Shown: positions 43,746 through 55,619 of the stretch, piece after piece
How positions within the stretch are numbered: the stretch's first letter is position 1
Layout: every line of letters starts with the position of its first letter
From: Strongylocentrotus purpuratus
Taxonomy: Eukaryota > Echinodermata > Echinoidea > Camarodonta > Strongylocentrotidae
DNA: 64,000 nt
Direction of reading: 5' to 3'
NCBI RefSeq assembly: GCF_000002235.5
Contig: NW_022145613.1
Coordinates: 1,885,001 to 1,949,000 of the forward strand
Translations under genes and position numbers: made by a program
The notes under the pieces: model-generated
What the model saw: the letters and a program-made list of their open reading frames with translations, nothing else
Databases searched by the model: none
Told to the model about the DNA's origin: nothing

Positions 43746-45955
43746 CAGCCAAACAAGCAAAGGAAAATTTGGGAGGTTTTACAATAATCAAGGCTCAAGT
43801 CTTTCCCTGCTTTGTAAAATAATGGTACATGCAGTGAACTGTCATGATTGACCTTTGTAACACATACATGTACACACCAAACAACGTAGCTGTTTAGGGA
43901 TACACACCAAACAACATACTGTAGCTGTTTAGGGATTCACTCCAAACAGAAATTTAAACAAATAATAGTTGGATCAATATAAACATACTCAACTGCTCTG
44001 TGATGAAAACAAAACTCCTAGCAGTGCTACTTTACAGACACACAATAAGAAACTATTTGAAAGCCCCTGAAAACAAGTTCTGCTATTTTTTCAAAATATT
44101 GCTAGCGAGATTACGTACATATTGACAGTAAATTACATCTACCATATGATCTCTGATTCATTTAGAATGAATACACACACACACACACTTGACAAATGGT
44201 ACAGATGAAAGTTCACATTACATTTTCAGTTATGTACACATACACTGTACAGCAAGTATAGGCCTACAATGTACATGTAGATTAGGATATAATAAATTAA
44301 TTTCTATCCATATTATGTACAGTATTTCATCTACAGATGTACATGTAACATCATCAGCCTCAGTTTGTAACCAGAAACTCATATACCTGTACTATGTCAA
44401 AGAATTATAGAGGATTGAAAGACTCTGTGAAAATCAGAGGGGTGTTTTTTTTCTTTGAACTCTAAATATATACATGTATATATATATATATATATACCGT
44501 ATATATAATGTATACAGTTAAAAACAAGAGAACAGTGAATTTCTTTAAAAATCCATGCAAGGGTTTTTTAACAACCCTAAACCAGCCAATGTGTACTGGC
44601 TACATTTGTTCACTTTACAGTATGTAGCGTTCAGATAGTCTATATATTCTGGCAACAACAAAAATGAATTCAAACACAATCAAATAAACTTTCAACCCAT
44701 ATGAACATGTACAAATACATGACATGTCTTAAAAAGAAAATGTGTAAAAATAAACAAGGTGTTCTGTGAAATATCTGGACCCCGTCCAAGCTACACACGT
44801 GTACATGTACAGTATGTTTGCCTAGGGTATCTGCGACATTATCCTGCTTCTATCCTGCTTCTGTCCTGCTTGTTGGCAAATTTCAGGGTACCGTACATGT
44901 ATGTGGTTTTCAGCAATTTGTTTGTAAAATCGACTGGTTGAAACTTTGCCACAATATACAAATATCACATACATGTAACAATTCATTTTTTTTCTTCAAA
45001 TGTCCCCCCCCCCCCCCTGAAATGAAGCTTCATTGTTAGTACTCAATATTGTTTTTTTTTTTTAATATCTTACTTTTAGATTTGGCTCAATAAAAGAATG
45101 CAACTAAGCAATACCATCAACAATGTTTTGAGATCAAAGTATTTCTAAGAAAAGGTTAACATTCTCAAACATAAATGTACTGTACTACTTCTTAAAGGCG
45201 TATAAAAACTGATTACCGGTATTGTTTTCATTAGTATTATCACTTTTCTGTGATACAGAAACATAGGCATCCACGGCATACTTGGTTTAAACCATGCAAT
45301 GACAAATAATGAAATAAGTTAATTTGTATTTTGCAAGGCACGATTAGTAATTCTGCATTGTTAGTAAGAAATAAAATAAATATATATCTTTTCAAAGACA
45401 ATAAGATAAGAGTAGAGGCAAGCATAGCTGTTCTCAAGGCACGCCTTCATGAAAGAATAAGGAAAACAAACCATGAAAAGCCAATCTGATATACTATGAG
45501 CTCACTCTCATGAGTGGGTCTATACTATAGATTAGATTTAGCAGTAGCTTCTGTATCAAAACCTATATTGCAATTATTTCATTTAGTTTAGAAAAGTAAA
45601 AGAAACAAATAATATAAAAATATATGTAAAAGAATAGAAAAGGCCTATAAGTCCAACAGAAAACAGAAAGAAAGGTGTTTTATGCTGTCTATGATTTTCA
45701 CAATCCTTTCTGCATTTTTCACCAATATAATACATGTACATGTATATACACATTTAATATGAAAATATGTGAGTAGAGACTACAAGGTGGAAAAAAGTTG
45801 GTTATGCTTCTATTCAGCAGTGGTCATAAGGCATTAGTAAACATTCAACTATTGAATTCTCTCAACCTCACAGCCTTAATACATGGATGACCTATATCCT
45901 GGATGCGACGGGTTAAGATAATTGGAAATTTGGGTCAGATTCATTGCCCACCATT

Positions 45956-45998
45956 TAATAATAATAATAATAATAACAATAATAATAATAATAATAAT
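45956..45998. repeat. (AAT)n microsatellite
   Basis: About 14 AAT units with one AAC interruption, adjacent to the inverted SINE copy. Confidence 0.93.
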
Positions 45999-46018
45999 CT
46001 TTTAAAGTCCATTCTAAA

Positions 46019-46203
46019 TTTTATTAAACCGAAAAAGGAAATTCTTTTTGCCCATGTGCTCTATCCCTTTAATGTTGAACGCCAAACAAGGTAGCAGCAA
46101 CTCCCGTCTTTTAACGTCTTTTGGTATGATGCGGCCGGGGTCCAAACCCACGACCTCCTGGTTGTGAGGCGGACGCTCTACTGACTGAGCCAACACATCG
46201 GGA
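46019..46203 (-). mobile_element. tRNA-derived SINE, family A, copy 2
   Basis: The reverse complement matches the copy at 8273-8500 from box A through the body, but lacks an internal segment of about 40 bases present in that copy (between GGATAGAGCA and GGGCAAAAAGAATTT). Its box B is degenerate (GGTTTGGAC), suggesting it is older. It lies downstream of the acetyltransferase stop codon, beside an AAT microsatellite. Confidence 0.87.
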
Positions 46204-46352
46204 TATAAGATTTCAAAGTGGATAACGGAATGAAGATGAATACATGTACAAAGCTGCGCCTTGAGCATTTGATTGTCAAGTGGCTTTGGTGCCTCACAAA
46301 TCTTATGTAAATTATTATTATTATTATTATTATTAATAAAAGTAGATTCTCA

Positions 46353-47305
46353 TCAAAATACAGATGCTTCTTTGAGAATCAAAGCTAGACAGGCAGCTAG
46401 ACTACAAACCACAAACCCAACACCAATGTGTACACCTACAGTCTTCATCGACTGAGGGAATAGATACGACGAGAAAACAGTTGTGATTTCAAACAACCAG
46501 TAGGAAATGAATAAATAGATTGCTGTAGCGAGTGCAAAGTTCATGAGTGGGTAACCTGGTATGTAGACGATGAGGTCTTTGGCGTTGCTCTGCAGGTAGA
46601 TGTGGAGTTGAGAGATATAGGTTTCTAGGGTGATCTTCCCGAGGAATGTGAAGAAGTAGAGGTATCTAGTACGAAGAGCTGGAAACATGTTACGCAGGAT
46701 GATGTAAGTGAGTATGGGGAACCAGGAGATGTAAGGATGGATGGCGTTGTAAGCATACTTCTCTTTCATCATGAACTCTCGATACCAAACAACAAGGAGG
46801 AGAAGGAGGACACCGATGATGAATCCTTTGATGGAGACGGAGAGAAACTTGTCTCGTCTATCGATGTGCTTCTTGTCGAGGTAGTTCATCCATCGTTCAT
46901 AATAAGGGTAGTTGTAGGCACAAAGCATCCCTACAAAGCATGCATAATGGTCAAGGCCTGCCCTGAATTGCCATTCGTGTAGGGAGCCCTCGTATGATAA
47001 GATAAACCATAATGGCCTGAAGATGTAGACTAATAAAGGGGTATCAAAGATGATTGCATTGCAGATGAGGTATACTACAAACTTGATGGCCATCCAACGG
47101 GGATTCTCGTTCCAAGACCGAAAGGTGAACATGAAGAGGTATACAGTAAGGAACCAGTAGGTATGCATGGCACAGATGTAATATAACATGTAACTATTGT
47201 CCGTTACCATGACGACGAGTATTACAAGGAAGTTCAGACGGAACATCATCTTCATCATTCGCCAGAGGCTGAAGTCTTTTCGCACCCAGAAGAATGAAAA
47301 GTTAC
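46353..47305 (-). CDS. CASD1-like: Acetyltransferase exon 3: C-terminal membrane domain and stop
   Basis: 953 nt encode residues 271-587. Many hydrophobic helices are visible, with [74 protein letters not shown] and the final [15 protein letters not shown]. The frame is uninterrupted to the stop at 46353-46355. Confidence 0.93.
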
Positions 47306-50300
47306 CTATAGAAAATAAAAGATTGAAGCTAGAAATGTTTATCATGTCATAGACGAGTACTGTTTATTAAAACCCCAATCCTCCCCCTCTCTCACATAGT
47401 GCAACGTAAGCCTACTGTATAGGCTATCTACATCACTATGCAAGCCAAAACTTATCAGCAGCATTTAAAACCTACATGTTCAAGCATTGTAACTATTGTC
47501 TGGATTTTCCCCCTCATTCATTTTTGAAAGTGCAGTTTGATGACAGAATCTTTTTTGTTACAGTACACTCTTGAGTTTAACAATACTGAAACTGGTAGAA
47601 AAGGCCATAAATGTTTGTATTATTCATTGAATCATCAAAGGCATCATGAATTTCAGGTATCACCGAGTTCACGTACACGTGTACATAAAATGAATTCTAT
47701 GTTTAAAAAGTACATTCATAAGCATTTTCAGATTATTCATATCTGTAAACATGATGTATATAAATCACTTCTCAAGTTTCACAACGCCAAGTGACGTGGC
47801 ACTGTAGGTACCGACTCATTGGAAGTAATATACATGTACATGTACTGTAGTTGTAGTTGTAGACAGAGAATAAATTGACAAACAGTGTAATACTGCTCAG
47901 AATAAAATTTCAGACAGGGATCCCTCTTAATAATAATATGGTACGCCTGAGATCATCCAAAGCTTTATGCAGAGCTACATTTAGTGATATTGTAACATTA
48001 TTGTAAAAATAAAAATGGATGATTGTTTCAGTGGGTTCATGGATTCAGGAAAGCTAGATGGGTATGGTAGAGTTAATGTACCAAATGATAAAGAAAAAGA
48101 ATACGGTACTTACCAAAGCCAGTCATCCAGACATAGCAGGCGATGTAGAAGCGCACCAGGTTATATGTTTCAGCTGCTCTGAAGTAATGGTACCAAACAA
48201 ACATCACCTGCATCCAACCTTTCCATTCCTCGGTCTGGTCTCTATAAAAACAAAACAAAGAATTGATAGAAATTAATAACAACTAGACTAAAGGCTCATT
48301 CAGGTACAATGCAGTTAACAACACTAACAACAACAAAATTGCCAGAGTTTTTAACGTGTAAAATGAATGAAAACTGCAGGCAACAAAGGTCTGACACGTT
48401 CATTGAAATCTGTGTTTAAAAGAAACAGAAATGTGTTAAGCATATTACACATCATTTTAAAAGAACAGCCGCAGTTTTGCAGCTTTATATCAGAACAAGG
48501 CTTAATTCTGCACAAATGGCTGTACTGTAAAATTACATTTACTTCATTTTACTTCTTTTTTATTTCATTTTTTAATAACATGATAGTGATTACATGTACA
48601 AAAAGAGTGTACATGTACATGTACATGCAGTCTTACTGCACAAAGTATTTTATTTGCAAAACATTTGCAAAATCTTAAGAATTTTCACTCATTGTAAGAA
48701 GTAAGAACTAAATATTGTGAAAATCCAACTGCTTCAATACAATTGTGAGTTTGTGAAATTTTCAACACAATTATGCAAATACAAATTAGCTTAAAAGAAT
48801 TTATAACTTAGTTACAGCTACAATGGAAAGAGAGGTCCTTTGTGTCTCCCCCCCAGGAAAACAAGGCATCATACACACTGTAGGCCTACATTGTACATGT
48901 TGTCATGTACATGTACAATATCAACTAAACCACAACATACAATGTATGACAGTATTCCAATCTCTTACAATCTTTCGACATAATAATACATGTATTGATA
49001 AATGGATATTAGGAAGACATTTTGCTCTTTCAGAAGACCTGAAACAAAAGTATAAAAAATTGACATGTTAAAAAAAAAACATCAGAACTTTGTAGAGCAA
49101 CATATTCAAAATCACTTCAGTGTTTGATGATATCAGATTGCACCGCTTTAAATTGTATTTAAAGAGCATATCATAAAATCAATGAAATAGCCAGATTTTA
49201 TAGATTGTACAGTACAGTGTATCTTGTTTGCTCATATTATAGCATAGCTACTCCAGTAGCCAAACCCTGGGGATCATTTTTCTAACTGCATGTATTACAT
49301 GAAGCTGAAAAATGATGTTTTGCAGCTTTATTACATAGGAGATGTCATGCTCTTTGTAAGCCTCCGCATGATATGACTGTAGTTGATAAATAACAAGAAT
49401 AAAAGTTAGGGTAATTTTAAGTTGATTAAAGTTGCTGCTTTGTTTCTCTTTTAGTGGAATAACAAAGCAAACGATATTAAAACAAAATCAACAAAAAGAA
49501 TCCCTGGTCATCATCAAAATTTCCACTTTTCCTATTTTTTTTTACCCCATTCCTTTTGGGTGAGTTGATTTCAAAGAGACCACTTTTTATAATACGTGTA
49601 CATGAAGTCTAAAAATGTATATCAAACATAATAGCTGATCTGCTTCAGTACTGTGGCACCAGTCTTCACGTAGACAGTACACTGTAGGTCTTTGTGAACT
49701 TGATTAATTGACAATTCACAATGCTGCTTTCAATGTCGCAATGCAATGGCCAATGATGTTTGCAGAACAATATTGCAAATATTGTTGTTCATTTACTCAG
49801 AACTGTGCAAACACAAGTGCATTGCGTACATTGTGATTTTGCAGATGCCTATTGTGTGGATTCTTGGAACCTTTTTAAATTTTTACGTTCTTTTATTCAC
49901 TGTTCCAGTCACCAGCTGTTCTGTAGAACAGCGCATAAAACCAACTTGTGAATTCTCTTATTCGCATCTATAGGCTCAGTACAAATCTGTTCCAATTAGC
50001 TCTGGTTTGACTTGATAGAATTGTAACATGAGTCAAGCTTTGTTCATTACCAAGTTAGATGTAAATCAGAAGTTCTTCCTTTTCTCTCATCACTCCAAAA
50101 GTTACATGTACAATGTACATGCAAACATAAGTATGAGATAACACCAACACATACAGGTAGTGGTACATGATAAAAATTGAGAATATCACATCAATTTAAT
50201 AGATTATCATTTATGAGCAGTGTTTAATCAATTAAAATGTGATGGGCCTTTGAATAGGCAGTGTACATACATTGTATGCACTTTTTTTTATGTAAGAGGC

Positions 50301-53178
50301 ACTCAGTATTAAAGGACATTATTTAAAGGGACTCGGTAACATTGTTGACGGTTGAGGAAAAGATGTGTAATTTTTTTATCAAATCTTCTGATTACATGTA
50401 GTACTAACCCTCTTAAACATGCAAAAAATTCTGAAAAAATTCTCAAACCACAAAGATATTTATGGTTTTCTTTGAAGGCATCACTGTGTGACACCCTCTA
50501 ACAGCAAAGTTTCCCAACCATTTTTCCATGAAAATAAGACATAAGACAGGCTTTTAAAACCATTTCAACAATTAAATGTCTAGAATGGTATATAAAGCAA
50601 ATTCATTGCTTTGGGTCGATTTCATTCACCTAAATTGTGATTAAATTGTAATAAGGAATCGATCAGATCAGTTTTTCCCAATTTGTATCATTGATAATGG
50701 TCTGTTTTCACTCAAACTTTCAGATTATCTTTAATTTTACAACTACATGTAACATTGATTGAAGTCACTACCTTAGCACCACTATCTCTCATCTGAACAA
50801 TGTTACCAAGTCCCTTTAAGAGTCAAGACTGAGAGGCTCTATCCCTCTATGATAACTTTAAAATAGTGGAAAAGTTGTATTTGCATAAATGTACATGTAA
50901 ATACAAAATACAAGTGCAAGATTAACAATTTGACAAATGCCAATGTGGCAGAATGATGTGTATAGTATTGTACTGTCATGCAAGCACATAAAGTTATAAA
51001 CCTGAGTTACCTGACCCCTACAATGTACATCCATTGCTTCCTCTTTGGGTCTTAAGCTACGGTCACAAAGGTTTGTACGAATCTCCCTGTTTTTCCATTG
51101 TCTTTCCGAATTTCCATTGTCTGAAAATCGTTCGTATGGCGTTCGTAGCAGTTCGTAATGGAATTTGCGACCGAGGCTTAAACAATGTAATCCCAAGCTT
51201 GATTCCTGAGGTACGCTATACATGTACCTCAGTCGCACCTCAAAACAGACTCCTAACCCCGACTCCAAGCAGACCAATTCTTGACTTCTAGCTTTTTATG
51301 CCTCCGTTACGAAGTAGCCGGAGGCATTATGTTTTCGGGTTGTCCGTCCGTCCGTCCGTCCGTACGTCTGTACGTACTGTACGTCTGTACGTACGTCCCG
51401 TTCTTGTGATCGCGTTATCTAAAGAACCGATTGATGGATTCCTGCCAAACTTTGGTAATGTATGTATCTTGCAGAGCCGATGAACTGATTAGATTTTGGG
51501 GTCACGAGGTCAAAGGTCACAGGGCTCATTAGGTATGCAAAAACAGCTCGTGATCGCGTTATCTGAAGAACCGATTGATGGATTCCTGCCAAACTTTGGT
51601 CATGTATGTCTCTTGCAAAGCCAATGAACTGATTAGATTTTGGGGTCACGAGGTTAAAGGTCAAAGGTCACAGGGCTCATTATGTATGCGAAAACAGCTC
51701 GTGATCGCGTTATCTCAAGAATCGATTGATGGATTGCTGCCAAACTTAGGTCATGTATGTTACTTGCAGAGCCGATGAACTGATTAGATTTAGGGGTCAT
51801 GAGGTCAAAGGTCAAAGGCCAAAGCGCACATTATGTATGCAAAAACAGCTCGTGACCGCGTTATCTCAAGAAGCGATTGATGGATTCCTGCCAAAATTAG
51901 GTCATGTATGTTACTTGCAGAGCCAATGAACTGAGTAGATTCTTGGTTCATAAGGTCAAAGGTCAAAGGTCATGGGCTCATTATGTATGCAAAAATAGCT
52001 TGTGAACGCATTCTCATTAGAACTGACAGATGGATTACTATTTAACTCAGGACATCTTGCAGAGCCAATGAACTGAGTAGATTTTAGGGTCTTGAGGTCA
52101 AAGATCAAAGGGTCATATATGTATATGAGAAATTGCTTGTAATCACGATTTTCTGAGAACCTGTCAATGGATTACAATTGAACTTGAATTCGAAAAATTT
52201 CTTCTGTTTTGGTTTGTAAAATTGCTCTATGACGGAGGCATCATTTTCGACTGCGCGCAGTCGAATTCCATCTAGTTGTTTGGTCTGGTGTAGGTCTGGT
52301 GTAGGTCTGGTGTAGGTCTGGTGTCGGTCTCGTTGGTGTGACAGGGATATTAGTCTTACCCCATGCAGTAAGATTTGATTTTAACATCATACTTCTTTCA
52401 TGGATTACAGCCTGAGTAAGCCATATCAGGCTAACTATTCAAAACATTAAATGGGAAAGATTACTGCACCTTTAAAATAAATAATAAGTGACTAACCTGT
52501 TGATTAACTTGTCTGGACAGGTACGTACAGTGAATACTCCAGCCACCAAGAACATGAGGAGGGCGAAAAACATGAACTGGTCTCTGTTATAGATCCTTTC
52601 TCCTGCGGGCCATTCATCCCAAACCTCACAGAAGAAGAAGTAAAGCAAGATCACTCCCAGACCCACCGCATACAGCAGGAACTTTTCTAAAGAGGGCGGG
52701 GACTTCACAGCAGAGATAGTGCTTGAGGTGATGTTTTGGGAAGTTGTCTCTGATTTCTGGTTACCGGTATTCTCTGACGCATACCCATCCTTGATTTTCT
52801 CTTTAAATAGAAACCCATTGCTCTCTCTCTCCTCCCTATTGGAAGCATGACCATTAGTCTCACTGGCGTTCCCATAGAAACCATTTTTGTCTCTTTTATC
52901 TTCCCCCTCATCTTCTTCCTGGTCCATATCACTCTGGTTACCATGGTTTCGAGCCTCTGGATCGATGATGATCACGGTGGTCTCTTTGTGCCTGCGGAAG
53001 ATATAGCTGCCTGCCAGTAGAATGCAGCTGACCAGCCAGAGGATGAAGAGAGTGGCCTGGGGATGGTCACTCTCAGACCACTGTCCACATCCTCCTGAGC
53101 ATCAAGGTCTCTCCTCTCAATCTCCTCTGGTCTCTTAATGTTGCCATCGTGCCAGTGACCTTTGAAGAGAACCTCCAT
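46353..53178 (-). CDS. CASD1-like: RWA/CASD1-like multi-pass membrane O-acetyltransferase, whole gene
   Basis: Three coding exons on the minus strand (53178-52497, 48241-48114, 47305-46353) give about 587 residues after one base is restored in exon 1. The protein is the 10-TM acyltransferase domain of Cas1p/CASD1/RWA proteins, which move acetyl groups from acetyl-CoA across Golgi membranes for glycan O-acetylation. Key motifs are [37 protein letters not shown] and [15 protein letters not shown]. No SGNH esterase-type domain precedes the membrane domain, unlike vertebrate CASD1, and the motif set looks closer to plant RWA. Start at 53178 (GACCATGG) has an ideal Kozak context. The acetyl acceptor is unknown. 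Confidence 0.88.
48114..48241 (-). CDS. CASD1-like: Acetyltransferase exon 2: conserved core
   Basis: A 128-nt exon with acceptor TTTATAG and donor GTAAGT encodes [20 protein letters not shown] and the [18 protein letters not shown] stretch. This is the most conserved segment of the family; TEEWKGWMQ is present in both CASD1-type and RWA-type proteins. Phases on both sides agree with the flanking exons. Confidence 0.92.
48242..52496 (-). other. Large acetyltransferase intron 1
   Basis: About 4.3 kb without supported exons. It contains AT-rich sequence, several ACATGTACATGT palindromic runs (48605-48630, 48895-48916, 50104-50123) and the hairpin-tipped element 51293-52277. An 11-base tandem GGTCTGGTGTA x4 lies at about 52283-52330. 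Confidence 0.6.
51293..52277. mobile_element. Hairpin-tipped tandem-repeat element, copy 2 (acetyltransferase intron)
   Basis: Same opening hairpin, CCGT-type minisatellite and closing GACTGCGCGCAGTC-CCATCTAGTT terminus as 30161-31420. The roughly 150-base internal units (about five) differ, with CTCGTGATCGCGTTATCT and GATGGATTCCTGCCAAACTT. The AGGTCAAAGGTCA core is common to both copies. Later units decay towards the right end. Confidence 0.85.
52497..53178 (-). CDS. CASD1-like: Acetyltransferase exon 1: N-terminus, first TM, acidic loop
   Basis: Encodes residues 1-227 (corrected). A short N-terminus, [13 protein letters not shown], is followed by a TM helix at about 42-61 ([19 protein letters not shown]). 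A long hydrophilic acidic loop follows ([25 protein letters not shown]), then two further TM helices ([34 protein letters not shown]). The donor at 52496-52495 follows INR. The frame changes at the C-run complementary to 53059-53062; restoring one base yields 683 nt, leaving the two bases required by the next exon. Confidence 0.85.
53059..53062 (-). other. CASD1-like: Apparent 1-base deletion in acetyltransferase exon 1
   Basis: Four Cs (minus strand) separate the frame of the N-terminus (DSGLRVTIP) from the frame of the TM helix ([10 protein letters not shown]). One extra C joins them and makes the exon's end phase correct. It is the second short C-run deletion of this kind in the window. 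Confidence 0.75.
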
Positions 53179-53284
53179 GGTCAATCCTGATATCTAAATG
53201 AAGATGGCCTGTAATACAATACATGTAGGTTTATAGATTCATGAGGCTAGTCTCAACTAAAAGATAAATTCAAAGAGAGGGGGC

Positions 53285-53386
53285 CAAAATATTAAAAAAC
53301 GAAAATATTAAAAAACGAAAAATATTAAAAAAGGAAATATATTAAAAAACGAAAAAATATTAAAAAAGGTAAAATATTAAAATAGG
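53285..53386. repeat. 17-20-bp AT-rich tandem repeat
   Basis: Five to six imperfect units of AAATATTAAAAAACGAAA lie just upstream of the acetyltransferase exon 1. Confidence 0.85.
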
Positions 53387-54599
53387 GTTTAAAAGATATA
53401 TTTAATCACTTAAATGTAGTCTAACCCTTTTTAATCATTTGCTAGCTCTATTTATTGAACCTCAAAACACCCCCTAAATTATACTTCGGTGAAAGAAGCC
53501 CCACTAACGTGCTGGGGCTCGTTCCTAGAAACCAACGACAAGACAGTCATAACTTTATCCGCCAACTACGGAGATGTCTCTGATCTTCCTAAACCGTTTC
53601 ACGAAGAGCTTACTAGCTAGTATCTCGTGAGATCGATATTATCGGCGAGAAGAGGAGCCAAGAATTAGCCTTAGTCGCAATACCACCAGATTATTACAAA
53701 ATTAATATTAGGGGAAAATGCAATTATTTAAATGAATTAGTAATAAAAAAGATTGAAAATAATACCAAGAAATAAGAGATCCAATATACTTCCAAATTTG
53801 AGTAGATTAAACAATTGAAGTACTTGTAAAATATAATTGTGAGTTTTTCATTACATGACCAGTGAATCAGTTTTGTTGTTGAGATGGGCACCCCCCGAAT
53901 ATTTTCATTTGATAGTTTATAAAAATACACCCTTATATTATTCTTTGAAAAAATACGATGTAATGAAATTTGTGTTCAATGTTTTTGGCGTCAGCACAAT
54001 ATAAAAATTACAAAACTTCAATATTTCAAAGGTTAAAACATATGTTTAAACCATTCACTTTACATAATTGAAAATAGAATTCATCTCGAAATTAATATGG
54101 GTCTGAAAACTAAAGAATACACTTCAAACTATGGCTTGCCTGCCGTGGCAAAATACATATCCCTTCGACGAGTTTACAATGTGGAAATAAAGGCGTATAA
54201 TCAGTTTATTTGAGTGGAAAAATCCTTAAATACAAACATGGCATATTTTCATGAGATTATCAAATACAAAAAACGATAATTCACTGTTTAAGTGAATGTG
54301 TAGAAAAATCATAGTTGGAGGATTTATTGTCCTTTTTTGCCAGCCATAGCCTACCCAATAAATGACATGTGATGGCGCTGCCCATCGACTAAATAGTTAT
54401 GACAGAGATACGACGGTGTCAGAGGTGTCATAACTCCTTAGTCAGGATGTTGTCGTTGATCTTGGTAAAGAGGGCTTGGTGAAACACGTAGCGGACAAGT
54501 TGTTCACTAACGCTGATTTAGTCAAGAAGTTAGACTTATGACGGTTTGTAGGAACGGGCCCCTGTCCGTCTTGAAAATGCATAGGATGGGGCCTTGTTC

Positions 54600-54795
54600 T
54601 TGAGTATACAGTATAGTCGTGATACAGGCCCCAAGTTTGTGTTGTAGAACATGTAACGCCCTTGCGCGGGGCCTATATCACGAGTATATATATAGCTAGT
54701 TGAATCGGAGAATCGTATAATATACTCGTGATACAGGCCCTGCTGCTGTGTTGAAGTGCGCGCGATGCCGTTGCGCGGGGCTAAGATCACGAGTA
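54600..54795. repeat. Local tandem duplication of about 113 bp
   Basis: CGTGATACAGGCCC, TTGCGCGGGGC and ATCACGAGTATATATA recur in the same order at an interval of about 113 bases. CTCGTGAT and ATCACGAG within each unit are inverses and could form a hairpin. Confidence 0.75.
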
Positions 54796-55313
54796 TATAT
54801 AGTGAGTTGGCTGAAGTTAGAAGCCTAGACCCCTAGTATAAATTTTAATCGATTCAAAACAGTTGTGGGGCCTATAATCATGAATAGATCTATGCCGGGT
54901 ATCTCTCAACGCCAGAGTTACGGTCAAAGTTTGGATAGACTTTTGAACTAGCGCCACAATTTCACCAAAACTCAAAACTCAAAAGGGAGCTCAACCCCCA
55001 ACGCCGCGCCGCTCAGCTCCGGTGAGTTGCCCGCTGAGAAGGCGGGCTGCTAGCTGATCAGCAGTCGCGTCGTCAACTCCAGGGAGCTCTGTGAGCTGCC
55101 GCCCGCGCCCCAACCTTCGGCGGCGGAGCTCTATGGTAGAATGGAGTTATCGCGTCGTTCGATTCTATTCTAGATCCAGTAGACTAAAGCCTAACCTATA
55201 ATAATCCAGAAGATCTGTGGCATAGATTTACTGATAAGGTTCGAGAAAATTACCAGGGTAGTATTTTACCATACAAAACATAAACTCAACAGTTAAATAT
55301 GATTTTCCCTCAC

Positions 55314-55511
55314 CTCTCGATTTTCGCCACACTCACAGTCACAGCCGTGCCACCGTGTCATATCCGTAAGAATTAATCCAAAGGTTTTACTTAGCAAAGA
55401 GTGGTTAGTCCGGAAACTAAACATGCAAGCATATAGTAGTAAAACTACCAGCATTGTAAATACAGGCGATAGGTCATCGTTATACCTATGCAATGCGGGT
55501 CTTTTGAACAT
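55314..55511 (-). CDS. Possible upstream exon of the acetyltransferase (uncertain)
   Basis: A minus-strand frame from the ATG at 55511 encodes MFKRPALHRYNDDLSPVF then a hydrophobic helix (MLVVLLLYACMF) and a Cys-rich end, terminating at a consensus donor GAG|GTGAGG. Its phase (0) would match an acceptor at 53195-53194 (TTTAG), which leads in frame into the start region of exon 1. It could be an alternative N-terminal exon with a signal anchor, or chance. The ATG context is weak. Confidence 0.3.
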
Positions 55512-55619
55512 GCATGTTATAGTGGCATTTATCGAAAATAAAGGATTAACAATATTTTCCAAACTCTTCGTTTTGGGACTTTGAAAAGATGTAGTAGGCC
55601 TGTATCAAAAAGGTTGTCC

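Larger units (their letters stand above)
42201..46018. other. Intergenic DNA, repeats only
   Basis: No supported gene. It contains CA and TA microsatellites (about 44171-44187, 44470-44500), poly-C tracts (43210-43224, 45003-45017), a SINE tail (43583-43745), an AAT microsatellite at 45956-45998 and many TACATGTAC palindromes. Part may be the 3' UTR of the minus-strand acetyltransferase. Confidence 0.5.

Noticed and set aside
46014..46268. 84-codon minus-strand frame downstream of the acetyltransferase
   Set aside because: It is a translation of the inverted tRNA-SINE.
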